Positions 1 to 5,529 of a stretch of 5,773 nucleotides of DNA are shown here, piece after piece. Source of the stretch: Lachnospiraceae bacterium. GTDB taxonomy: Bacteria; Bacillota; Clostridia; Lachnospirales; Lachnospiraceae. A program made the translations under genes and the position numbers. A model generated the notes under the pieces. That model ran no database searches and was not told the DNA's origin. It saw only the letters and a list, made by a program, of their open reading frames with translations. The stretch is from assembly GCA_009774155.1 (NCBI GenBank), contig VSNE01000187.1:1-5773 (forward strand). The letters are read 5' to 3'. Numbering within the stretch: the first letter of the stretch is position 1; every line of letters starts with the position of its first letter.

Positions 1-248
1 GCATAGAGCAGAGAAACACCGCTGAATCCGAGAGTCCCGGAGGTCAGCAGGCTGTAAAGATTAATTCCAACCGCACATGGTATGCCCCACATTTCCATCA
101 GGATATTGATTCCATATATGGAGATTCCGCCCATAACCGCCCTCAGGCAGAAATTCAGCAAAAGCTCTGCTTTATGTTTTACAGTAACTATAAAAAGCAC
201 CAGCATACATGCTCCCGCAATCACCAGAACTCCCGTTTCTTTTTCCAT
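1..248 (-). CDS. bofA: BofA-family inhibitor of pro-sigma-K processing, C-terminal end cut off
   Basis: This is a small integral membrane protein of the BofA family. In Bacillus subtilis, BofA holds the SpoIVFB protease inactive in the outer forespore membrane, so pro-sigma-K is not cleaved until the forespore signals; that role is family knowledge. In the sequence, 82 complete codons are visible, starting MEKETGVLVIAGACMLVLFI, a hydrophobic segment at residues 7-22. A second hydrophobic stretch follows at about 38-57 (GGISIYGINIL), and then the family signature GINLYSLLTSGTLGFSGVSL at 61-80. Known homologues are about 87 residues long, so only a few C-terminal residues should lie beyond the window edge. 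ATG at 248 is chosen because GAGAGGGG sits 8 bases upstream on the minus strand. The gene is divergent from a DUF2508 gene, which is usually its co-directional neighbour. The family call is confident. The detailed role in this organism is inferred, since many clostridia lack parts of the SpoIVFB pathway. Confidence 0.85.
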   Translation of the reverse strand, partial: MEKETGVLVIAGACMLVLFIVTVKHKAELLLNFCLRAVMGGISIYGINILMEMWGIPCAVGINLYSLLTSGTLGFSGVSLLY

Positions 249-270
249 GTTTACCGCCCCTCTCTGTTTC

Positions 271-298
271 ACTATATGAAAATACATGAAAAATATTC
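271..298 (-). promoter_or_regulatory. Candidate sigma-E-like promoter for bofA
   Basis: Read on the minus strand, GAATATT (298-292) and CATATAGT (278-271) resemble the mother-cell sigma-E elements (about KMATATT and CATACAMT). The spacer is 13 bases, slightly short. Transcription would begin near 265, immediately before the bofA ribosome binding site, giving a very short leader. bofA is sigma-E controlled in B. subtilis, so the match fits the biology. The match is imperfect and was found by eye. Confidence 0.35.
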
Positions 299-376
299 CC
301 GTTTCCGTATAAATTTTCCTTTTGGCGACTATACTGATAGTAACCCAATTTTCCCAGAACAGGAAGGAAGATGCAG

Positions 377-595
377 ATGAGACACACAGAAACAAACATG
401 AGTGCAGATCCCCGCAGACAGCAGCTTTTAGAAGATATCCGAAAGACTAAATCTGCACTGGACTGTGCTTACTCCAACTTTGAAAATGTGGTTGATCCGG
501 ATCTGATTGACTGCTCTATTTACGAACTCAAGGCTGTACAAATGCGCTACCGATTCCTGCTTAAGCAGGCAGAATTACTGGATTTGACAACATGA
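377..595 (+). CDS. yaaL: YaaL/DUF2508 family small protein
   Basis: This is a short soluble protein of about 72 residues, predicted mostly helical, of the DUF2508 (YaaL) family. No biochemical function is established for the family. The diagnostic core is visible: LLEDIRKTKSALDCAYSNFE, then VVDPDLIDCSIYELKAVQMR, then YRFLLKQAE near the C-terminus. The ribosome binding site AGGAAGG (361-367) is only 3 bases from the ATG at 371 but 9 bases from the ATG at 377, so I prefer 377; 371 remains possible and would add two residues. In bacilli and many clostridia, yaaL sits between recR and bofA on one strand. Here it points away from bofA and converges on ktrA. Family assignment is strong; the function is unknown. 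Confidence 0.85.
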   Translation: MRHTETNMSADPRRQQLLEDIRKTKSALDCAYSNFENVVDPDLIDCSIYELKAVQMRYRFLLKQAELLDLTT

Positions 596-634
596 AGATA
601 TAATATTGGGAAAAGAACGCCGGACAGAGAACAT

Positions 635-692
635 CCCCGGTATGTCTATGCCTGCAGGAAATACCGCATATTCATGTATAGACATGCCGGGG
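635..692. terminator. Long inverted repeat between convergent genes, possible bidirectional terminator
   Basis: The left arm CCCCGGTATGTCTAT (635-649) pairs with the right arm ATAGACATGCCGGGG (678-692): 15 base pairs, one of them a G-U wobble in RNA, around a 28-base loop. It lies between the stops of the DUF2508 gene (595, plus) and ktrA (712, minus), where a shared terminator would be expected. Neither side is followed by a clean run of T, so classical Rho-independent termination is uncertain. It could instead be an mRNA 3' end stabiliser or a copy of a dispersed palindromic repeat. Confidence 0.5.
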
Positions 693-711
693 ACGCTGAT
701 CATATTATCTG

Positions 712-1359
712 TCAAAGCTTTTTCAAAAATTTGGCCAGATCAGTATCGCTCCCCAGAATAAGCAGATGGTCCTCCGCACGGAAACAGTAATCCGCTCCGG
801 GCATAAGCATGGTGCCGTCGCTATTTCGTATGCCAAGGATACTGACACCGTAGTTGACACGAACGTTTAATTGCTTAATACTCCTTCCTACCCAGTTTTT
901 CATTGGAAGGGCTTCATAAATTCCGTAATCCCCCAAATCTACAAAATCAAAAACATGGTTTGCACTTGATTTTTTCGCAATCTTTTCAGCAATATCACGC
1001 TCCGGATAGACAACCTCATCCGCCCCGTTGCGGAGAAGGAATTTTGCCTGAACATCCGTGCTGGCGCGGCTGACCACATAACCTGCTCCCATTTCTTTTA
1101 AAAGGCTGGTAATTTCCAGGCTACTCTGAAAATTCGTTCCGATACAGACAAAGCATCTGTCAAAATTTCCGATTCCAAGCTCCTGTAACACCTCCGGCTT
1201 TGTACAGTCTCCAATCTTAGCGCTTGTAACCAGCGGAAGACAGGGAGCCAGACGCTCTTCATCTTCATCCACAGCCAGAATCTCATTCCCCAGCTTGGAC
1301 AGCTCCTGACAGAGATAATGACCGAACCGGCCCATTCCGATAATTAAAAATGATTTCAT
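712..1359 (-). CDS. ktrA: Ktr potassium uptake system regulatory subunit KtrA (RCK/TrkA domain protein)
   Basis: This is the cytosolic gating subunit of a Ktr-type K+ transporter. KtrA forms an octameric ring under the KtrB dimer and responds to ATP/ADP, and in several Firmicutes to c-di-AMP through its C-terminal domain (family knowledge). The 215-residue protein opens with a Rossmann RCK_N domain: the loop GMGRFG is at residues 8-13, and an acidic residue ends the second strand (AVDEDEE, D31), as expected for adenine nucleotide binding. An RCK_C domain follows from about 134 to 215 (LPMKNWVGRSIKQLNVR, then EDHLLILGSDTDL). Length matches KtrA/KtrC (about 220). I chose ATG 1359 because GGGGGA lies 7 bases upstream; the in-frame ATG at 1374 has no well-placed site, although it overlaps the ktrB stop as TAATG. 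The gene is the second of the ktrBA operon and probably translationally coupled. Confidence 0.93.
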   Translation of the reverse strand: MKSFLIIGMGRFGHYLCQELSKLGNEILAVDEDEERLAPCLPLVTSAKIGDCTKPEVLQELGIGNFDRCFVCIGTNFQSSLEITSLLKEMGAGYVVSRASTDVQAKFLLRNGADEVVYPERDIAEKIAKKSSANHVFDFVDLGDYGIYEALPMKNWVGRSIKQLNVRVNYGVSILGIRNSDGTMLMPGADYCFRAEDHLLILGSDTDLAKFLKKL

Positions 1360-1373
1360 AAAGTAATCCCCCA

Positions 1374-2717
1374 TTAACCGATATTAATCCGCTCCATTGG
1401 CTGGCGGACACTGGATTTCTGACGTTTATCCGTAAATGCCATAGCAAATGACAGACTTCCGATCCGGCCGCAGTACATCAAAAGGATCAGAACAAACCTG
1501 GAAAACGCGCCTGTGTCCCTCGTAATCCCCGTACTCATTCCCACAGTATTGACCGCAGAAAAGGTCTCCAGAAGCACATCCGTCAGCGGAAGCCTGTCCA
1601 CTGCACAGATAAGAAAGGATGCGGTCACCGCCATAGAAAGGGACAGAGTAAATACTATGGCTGCCTTTTCAATCATCCCGTCCTCCAGTCTCCGTCCGTA
1701 GACATTAACACCGTCCCGATGCTGAATCATGGACACAATATAACATAAAAGGACCATAATTGTCGTTGTCTTAACGCCGCCCGCCGTAGAACCCGGATTT
1801 CCGCCAATCAGCATCAAAACCATAGTAAGCAGTTTCCCGGCATCGCCCATTCCCGCCACATCGGTTGTATTAAATCCTGCCGTTCTGGGCGTCACTGCCG
1901 CAAAAAGGGACCCAAGAAACTGTCCGGAACCGCTCATACCTGCCAGCACTCCATTCCGTTCCAAAAGCCAGAACAAAACCGTGGGTACTATGACAAGAAC
2001 TGCAAATGCCGTTAATACCATCTTCGTATGCAGCGTATATTTCCTGAAATGAAGCCGGTTCTTATGCAGATCTCTCCATACAACAAAGCCAAGGCCGCCC
2101 GTCAGAATCAGGCTTACTGCCGTCAGATTCACTAACCAATCATCCGCGTAGCGGCTCAGGGAAGAATATGCCTCAAACTGCCCCATCAGGTCAAAGCCGG
2201 CATTACAGAAAGCAGATATGGAATGAAATATCCCATAATAGGCTCCCTTAAGAAGTCCAAATTCCGGTATAAACCGGATGGCAAAAAGCAGTGCGCCCAC
2301 ACCCTCTATCAAAAGCGTTCCTTTGACGATCAGCTTTGTAAGACGGACAATTCCGCCAATCTCCAGTGTATTCACACTATCTTTTAAGAGGCCTCTGTCT
2401 GCAAGCCCGATTTTTTTTCCCATCATCAGAAGAATGGTCACGCCAATAGTCACAAAACCGAGGCCGCCTACCTGAATCATCATGATAATCACCGTCTGTC
2501 CGAACAGACTCCAGTGCTGATAGGTGTCCACAACCACCAGCCCTGTCACACAGGTGGCGCTGGTCGCTGTGAACAGCGCCGACAGAAAATCCGTCCCTCC
2601 CGGCTCCCGGTTGGATACCGGCAGCATGAGAAGGAGGGTTCCGCATAATATAATGGTCAAAAAACCGACTGCAATCCACTGAGTTCCGGTCATTCGGTTC
2701 CGCATTTTCGCAAACAT
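1374..2717 (-). CDS. ktrB: Ktr potassium uptake system membrane subunit KtrB (TrkH family)
   Basis: This is the K+-translocating membrane subunit, partner of the KtrA ring encoded next to it. At 447 residues it matches KtrB (about 445) rather than the longer TrkH. Four M1-P-M2 repeats are visible, each with a pore loop carrying the conserved filter glycine: SATCVTGL (G59), SAFCNAGF (G174), TPRTAGF (G281) and SAVNTVGM (G393). The glycine-rich segment IGGNPGSTAGGVK at 304-316 in the third repeat corresponds to the intramembrane gate loop of the family. The N-terminus is short and basic (MFAKMRNRMTGTQW), with the first membrane helix at about 14-33. Start 2717 is well supported by GGAGG with a 6-base spacer. 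The stop overlaps the alternative ktrA ATG by one base. All filter glycines are present, so the transporter looks intact. Ktr systems are typically Na+-dependent K+ importers. Confidence 0.95.
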   Translation of the reverse strand: MFAKMRNRMTGTQWIAVGFLTIILCGTLLLMLPVSNREPGGTDFLSALFTATSATCVTGLVVVDTYQHWSLFGQTVIIMMIQVGGLGFVTIGVTILLMMGKKIGLADRGLLKDSVNTLEIGGIVRLTKLIVKGTLLIEGVGALLFAIRFIPEFGLLKGAYYGIFHSISAFCNAGFDLMGQFEAYSSLSRYADDWLVNLTAVSLILTGGLGFVVWRDLHKNRLHFRKYTLHTKMVLTAFAVLVIVPTVLFWLLERNGVLAGMSGSGQFLGSLFAAVTPRTAGFNTTDVAGMGDAGKLLTMVLMLIGGNPGSTAGGVKTTTIMVLLCYIVSMIQHRDGVNVYGRRLEDGMIEKAAIVFTLSLSMAVTASFLICAVDRLPLTDVLLETFSAVNTVGMSTGITRDTGAFSRFVLILLMYCGRIGSLSFAMAFTDKRQKSSVRQPMERINIG

Positions 2718-2728
2718 GAATATCCTCC

Positions 2729-2748
2729 AAAAAAACCTGTGTTTTTTT
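2729..2748 (-). promoter_or_regulatory. A/U hairpin abutting the ktrB ribosome binding site
   Basis: In the ktrB mRNA, AAAAAAAC (2748-2741), loop ACAG, and GTTTTTTT (2736-2729) form an 8-bp stem, and the GGAGG ribosome binding site (2728-2724) follows with no gap. Given the predicted start near 2752, this weak hairpin is nearly the whole leader. It may influence ribosome access or mRNA stability; that role is inference. The complementarity itself is plain in the sequence. Confidence 0.45.
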
Positions 2749-2758
2749 TGCTGGCTTT

Positions 2759-2787
2759 ATTATATGATCTCTTTTTTCGTTTGTCTA
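2759..2787 (-). promoter_or_regulatory. Sigma-A-type promoter of the ktrBA operon
   Basis: On the minus strand, TAGACA (2787-2782) and TATAAT (2764-2759) are separated by exactly 17 bases. The -10 is perfect and the -35 differs from TTGACA at one position. Transcription should begin near 2752, leaving a leader of only about 35 bases before ktrB. That is too short for a c-di-AMP (ydaO-type) riboswitch, which precedes some K+ transporter genes in Firmicutes. Confidence 0.75.
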
Positions 2788-2823
2788 CTGGCAGCATACA
2801 AGAAACTCAATGAAAATCGGTTC

Positions 2824-2852
2824 TTCAGATCCCATGTTCATTGTGCTATAAT
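2824..2852 (+). promoter_or_regulatory. Sigma-A-type promoter of the acetyltransferase gene
   Basis: TTCAGA (2824-2829, four of six matches to TTGACA), a 17-base spacer and TATAAT (2847-2852) are preceded by the extended -10 element TGC (2844-2846). Predicted start is near 2859, about 60 bases before the ATG at 2919. It is back to back with the ktrBA promoter, with about 36 bases between the two -35 elements. Confidence 0.65.
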
Positions 2853-2918
2853 ATGCCGTGTGATTTTGTTTCTCTTAAAATTTGTCAGATTACAATCGAA
2901 AATTATGGAGTGATTAAA

Positions 2919-3404
2919 ATGATAGTGCGCGCTTATGAAAAAAAAGATTTGGAAGCAATGATTCAGATTTGGAACGAAGTTGTAGAGGAGGGCATCGCTT
3001 TCCCTCAGGAAGAATTACTGAACAATGTAACAGGAGCTGAATTTTTTGCGGCGCAGACATATGCCGCTGTGGCTGAAGATGAGAACAGCCGTACCATATG
3101 CGGACTTTACATACTTCATCCCAATAATGTCGGGCGATGCGGACACATTTGCAATACAAGCTACGCGGTCAGCTCTAAAAGCAGAGGCCGGCATGTGGGG
3201 GAAAAGCTTGTTTTGGACAGCCTGCGTCAGGCAAAGAAACATGCATTTAAAATATTGCAGTTTAACGCAGTGGTTGAAAGTAATATCCACGCCAGACATT
3301 TATATGAAAGGCTTGGATTTGTTCCGTTGGGTATAATTCCAAACGGTTTCAGAATGAAGGACGGACATTTTGAAAATATCTGCCCTTATTATCATGAATT
3401 ATAG
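2919..3404 (+). CDS. GNAT-family N-acetyltransferase
   Basis: This is a 161-residue GNAT-fold acyltransferase, expected to move an acetyl group from acetyl-CoA to an amine; the substrate cannot be told from sequence. The N-terminus MIVRAYEKKDLEAMIQIWNE is the usual beta1-alpha1 opening. The CoA pyrophosphate-binding motif A is SKSRGRHVGEKLVLDSL (about 86-102), with His at the first glycine position of the R-x-x-G-x-G consensus; I recall this from close relatives and do not consider it inactivating. Motif B follows as NAVVESNIHARHLYERLGF (116-134), and the tail FRMKDGHFENICPYYHEL is typical of a widespread single-domain subfamily. Although the frame is open from a TTG at 2841, I place the start at ATG 2919 because GGAG lies 8 bases upstream and the predicted -10 overlaps the earlier codons. 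It is followed on the same strand, after 110 bases, by an antiporter gene. Confidence 0.9.
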   Translation: MIVRAYEKKDLEAMIQIWNEVVEEGIAFPQEELLNNVTGAEFFAAQTYAAVAEDENSRTICGLYILHPNNVGRCGHICNTSYAVSSKSRGRHVGEKLVLDSLRQAKKHAFKILQFNAVVESNIHARHLYERLGFVPLGIIPNGFRMKDGHFENICPYYHEL

Positions 3405-3463
3405 ATTTCTACCGGCAAAGAGGGAAATCCTATATACTGTGTTAGCAACAAAGGGAGCAGCTT

Positions 3464-3483
3464 ACACAGAACAGTTTCTGTGT
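3464..3483 (+). terminator. Small hairpin between the acetyltransferase and antiporter genes
   Basis: ACACAGAA (3464-3471) and TTCTGTGT (3476-3483) form a perfect 8-bp stem with a CAGT loop. Only a short T-poor tract (TTTACTCTG) follows, so termination would be weak. It may act as an attenuator or leader structure of the antiporter mRNA; it ends 17 bases before that gene's ribosome binding site. Confidence 0.3.
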
Positions 3484-3514
3484 TTACTCTGCCCCGGTAA
3501 AGGAGGTATTTGTA

Positions 3515-4459
3515 ATGGAAATCTTTGGATGGACACTTGTTTTGGCTGCAGGGATTGTCCTGCTTGTAAAGGGAGCAGATTTGTTTGTAGGCGGAGCCTC
3601 AGGACTTGCGGGAAGGCTTGGAATACCGCAGCTTGTGATAGGTCTTACCGTAGTTGCAATGGGCACCAGCATGCCCGAAGCGGCAGTCAGCATCTCCGCT
3701 GTACTTAAGGGCAATGCTGACATTACAATAGGAAATGTGCTGGGCAGCAATATACTGAACATTCTTATTATTCTCGGGATTTCTTCAGCCATTACTCCGC
3801 TCGCGGTTGCCGGAAGCACAGTCCGATATGAGCTTCCCTTTCTGACAGCCATCAGCGTGCTGCTGCTGATACAGGGCTTCGACGGGAGCATCGGGCTTGC
3901 GGACGGCATTGTACAGACGTTTATCTTCATTCTTTATTTTGTTTATTTATTTATCACGACGAAAAGAAGCAGTGGAGAAGAACAAACCAATCATAATGAA
4001 ACCGGAAGCTTCAAATACGGAAAGCTTTGGCAGATAATCGTATCCTGCCTTCTTGGTCTGACCATGACGGTAGGGGGAAGCAACATCGTGGTGGACGCGG
4101 CTTCTGAGATTGCCACAAAGCTCGGCATGACTGAACGTTTTATCGGTCTTACCATTGTGGCGCTGGGCACCTCTTTGCCCGAGCTTGTTACTTCTGTCAC
4201 GGCAGCAAGGAAAGGCACGCACGATATTGCCATAGGCAATATTGTAGGGAGCAATATTTTTAATATTCTGTTTGTAGTCGGACTTTCTGCTCTGATTCAT
4301 CCGGTAGGCTTTACAGAAAATTTTCGTTTTGACAGTATTGTTGCAGCGGCAGCGGCTCTGCTTTTGCTTTTATTCTGTGCAAAAGAAAAACGGCTTAACC
4401 GCTGGCACGGCGCTTTGATGCTGACAGGATACGCAGCCTATTTTTTAGTAATTCTGTAG
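3515..4459 (+). CDS. Sodium/calcium antiporter, CaCA family (YrbG/NCX_Mj type)
   Basis: This inner-membrane cation exchanger of the Ca2+:cation antiporter family normally expels Ca2+ in exchange for Na+ or H+. The 314-residue protein has the typical two-fold repeat of about five helices each. Alpha-1 contains GLTVVAMGTSMPE (E55) and ADITIGNVLGSN (N74). Alpha-2 contains GLTIVALGTSLPE (E223) and HDIAIGNIVGSN (D237, N242). E55, N74, E223 and D237 correspond by motif to ion-coordinating residues of the archaeal exchanger NCX_Mj, so the site looks complete. A hydrophilic, charged loop at 149-170 links the halves. The start is secure: AGGAGG (3501-3506) lies 8 bases before the ATG. It may be read from the upstream acetyltransferase promoter or from its own; no strong promoter is visible in the 110-base gap. 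A terminator follows. K+-dependence and exact ion preference cannot be read from this sequence. Confidence 0.92.
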   Translation: MEIFGWTLVLAAGIVLLVKGADLFVGGASGLAGRLGIPQLVIGLTVVAMGTSMPEAAVSISAVLKGNADITIGNVLGSNILNILIILGISSAITPLAVAGSTVRYELPFLTAISVLLLIQGFDGSIGLADGIVQTFIFILYFVYLFITTKRSSGEEQTNHNETGSFKYGKLWQIIVSCLLGLTMTVGGSNIVVDAASEIATKLGMTERFIGLTIVALGTSLPELVTSVTAARKGTHDIAIGNIVGSNIFNILFVVGLSALIHPVGFTENFRFDSIVAAAAALLLLLFCAKEKRLNRWHGALMLTGYAAYFLVIL

Positions 4460-4517
4460 CTTTATCCGTTTTGTTCTTCCATTTTCTCATAACAGGGGAA
4501 AAAGCTTGTTTGAAAGA

Positions 4518-4558
4518 GAACCGAAGAATATGAATTGATCTCCGGTTCCTTTTTCTTT
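4518..4558 (+). terminator. Rho-independent terminator of the antiporter gene, probably bidirectional
   Basis: GAACCG (4518-4523) pairs with CGGTTC (4543-4548), and AGA/TCT extend the stem past one A-C mismatch, around an 11-base loop. A T-rich tract (4550-4558) follows on the plus strand. On the minus strand the mismatch becomes a G-U pair, giving a continuous 10-bp stem followed by TCTTTC, so it could also end the convergent collagen-like transcript that stops at 4589. Confidence 0.7.
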
Positions 4559-4588
4559 CCTTATAGAAGGCTTTTATTCCTTCAGGTA

Positions 4589-5215
4589 TCACGCAATCCT
4601 CTGCAGCAAAATGCAGGCATGATTAACGGCTTGATTGTCAATTCCCGTTCCCGCAAGATAATCTTCGGTAGCAGATTTATTTCGTAGCGTGACGGCTGAG
4701 CCGGCTGCGATCGAGGTGATAAACATACCTGTCAATTCAGCGCGTTCCGCATTCGTATGATCATTTGAATAAGCTCCAAAAAATGACAATGGATTTTCCA
4801 AACCATTTATGGCAACTGCGTAGGCAATATTCAACGGACTGGCAGCAGGGCGGATCAGCAAAGAGTAGTCTATCCGATAAATTCCTTCTGTGTTGACTAT
4901 AATTTCTGCTGTATTTGGTGTAAATGAAAAATCGCCGGACTGAAATGCAAGCAGAAATCTTACATCTCCCTCCGGGGGGACATCCTGAAATCCTCCCTGC
5001 ATGACGGCGTTAAAATATGCCGGCTGTACTCCGGGGCCGGATTCGCCTTGCGGCCCTGTAGGCCCCTGTGGACCGGCAGGGCCGGTATTGCCCTGCGGCC
5101 CCATGGGTCCCGGGGGCCCGGCAGGTCCGGCTTCTCCCATAGGCCCGGCTGGCCCTGACGGTCCTGCAGGACCCCGGCAGCAACAATTACAGCATAAATT
5201 ATGATGATCATTCAT
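4589..5215 (-). CDS. Collagen-like protein with N-terminal Cys cluster and jelly-roll-like C-terminal domain
   Basis: This 208-residue protein resembles the BclA-type collagen-like proteins of Bacillus and clostridial spore surfaces. A short N-terminus carries a Cys cluster (C8, C9, C11-C13, in NLCCNCCCRGPAGP). Sixteen uninterrupted Gly-X-Y triplets follow at residues 15-62, mostly Gly-Pro-X. The remaining 146 residues form a beta-rich domain (segments such as NTEGIYRIDYSLLI, AGSAVTLRNKS and NHACILLQRIA) that looks like a BclA-C/C1q/TNF-type trimerising jelly roll. There is no signal peptide or LPXTG anchor, which fits attachment to the spore from the mother cell rather than secretion. Start 5215 is preferred because GAGAGG lies 10 bases upstream; the in-frame ATG at 5239 lacks a site and would add MIKRGCNK. 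The triplet region is much richer in GC than the surroundings. Spore location is inferred. Confidence 0.85.
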   Translation of the reverse strand: MNDHHNLCCNCCCRGPAGPSGPAGPMGEAGPAGPPGPMGPQGNTGPAGPQGPTGPQGESGPGVQPAYFNAVMQGGFQDVPPEGDVRFLLAFQSGDFSFTPNTAEIIVNTEGIYRIDYSLLIRPAASPLNIAYAVAINGLENPLSFFGAYSNDHTNAERAELTGMFITSIAAGSAVTLRNKSATEDYLAGTGIDNQAVNHACILLQRIA

Positions 5216-5529
5216 CTTATTACAGCCTCTCTTTATCATGTTTTTATTTCATTTTATGTATGAAAATGCTGTGTGTGCACTGCTTTGCCGCATGCCGTGG
5301 GGCTGATGCACAGCGTCAGACTGAGCATCTGATGGAGCGGACTGATAGTTGCATATGGCGTCCGAACCTATAGTAAAAATCTTAATGCAACTGTTTTCTT
5401 TTATTTATATCCAGAATAACAGCGCAGCCTTACTTTCTCTACCATTGTGACTGCCCAAAACAGAGGCTTCAATTTGAAAATTTCCGGCAGATTCAGGAGA
5501 ATGATGATTGCCTGTCATTCCCCGGAATT
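5216..5529. other. Gene-free region of about 310 bases with several inverted repeats
   Basis: No convincing coding region is present. The longest minus-strand frame from an ATG (5518-5405) encodes 37 residues and lacks a usable ribosome binding site. Several dyads are visible. AGTTGCAT (5347-5354) pairs with ATGCAACT (5385-5392) around a 30-base loop, followed on the plus strand by a T-rich tract. GATGCACAG (5305-5313) pairs with CTGAGCATC (5321-5329) with one A-A mismatch and a 7-base loop. The region includes the leader and candidate promoter of the collagen-like gene. It could be a long regulated leader, a small RNA or a dispersed intergenic repeat; the sequence alone does not decide. Confidence 0.5.
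5251..5279 (-). promoter_or_regulatory. Candidate promoter of the collagen-like gene
   Basis: Two readings overlap on the minus strand. TGCACA (5279-5274) and TAAAAT (5256-5251) with a 17-base spacer would be a moderate sigma-A promoter. CATACATA (5262-5255) resembles the sigma-E -10 CATACAMT at six of eight positions but has no clear sigma-E -35. A spore-surface gene would be expected to use a mother-cell sigma factor, so the choice is open. Confidence 0.3.

Noticed and set aside
330..335. TATACT as a -10 element for the DUF2508 gene
   Set aside because: No acceptable -35 is found 16-18 bases upstream, so it is not supported as a promoter on its own.
172..399. Minus-strand open frame across the bofA/DUF2508 spacer
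   Set aside because: It overlaps the well-supported bofA start and the DUF2508 gene out of frame, and its product resembles no family.
584..604. TTGACA (584-589) followed by TATAAT (599-604) at the end of the DUF2508 gene
   Set aside because: Both boxes are perfect, but the spacer is only 9 bases, far too short for sigma-A recognition, and there is no plus-strand gene downstream to serve.
3431..3438. TATATACT as a -10 element for the antiporter gene
   Set aside because: The best -35 candidates match the consensus at only two or three positions or are mis-spaced; the gene may be read through from the acetyltransferase promoter.
3370..3708. Plus-strand Cys-rich open frame overlapping the acetyltransferase end and the antiporter start
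   Set aside because: It is out of frame with two strongly supported genes, and its cysteines come from reading the antiporter codons in a shifted frame.
3515..4459. Internal repeat within the antiporter gene as a possible recent duplication
   Set aside because: The similarity between the two halves is the ancient alpha-repeat of the CaCA family at the protein level, not a recent DNA repeat.
5016..5175. GC-rich periodic tract as a possible CRISPR or tandem repeat array
   Set aside because: The 9-base-scale periodicity is fully explained by Gly-Pro-X codons of the collagen-like gene; there are no spacers or conserved repeat units.
5405..5518. Minus-strand 37-residue open frame in the gene-free region
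   Set aside because: The only G-rich sequence is 1 base from the ATG, the product resembles nothing known, and composition looks non-coding.
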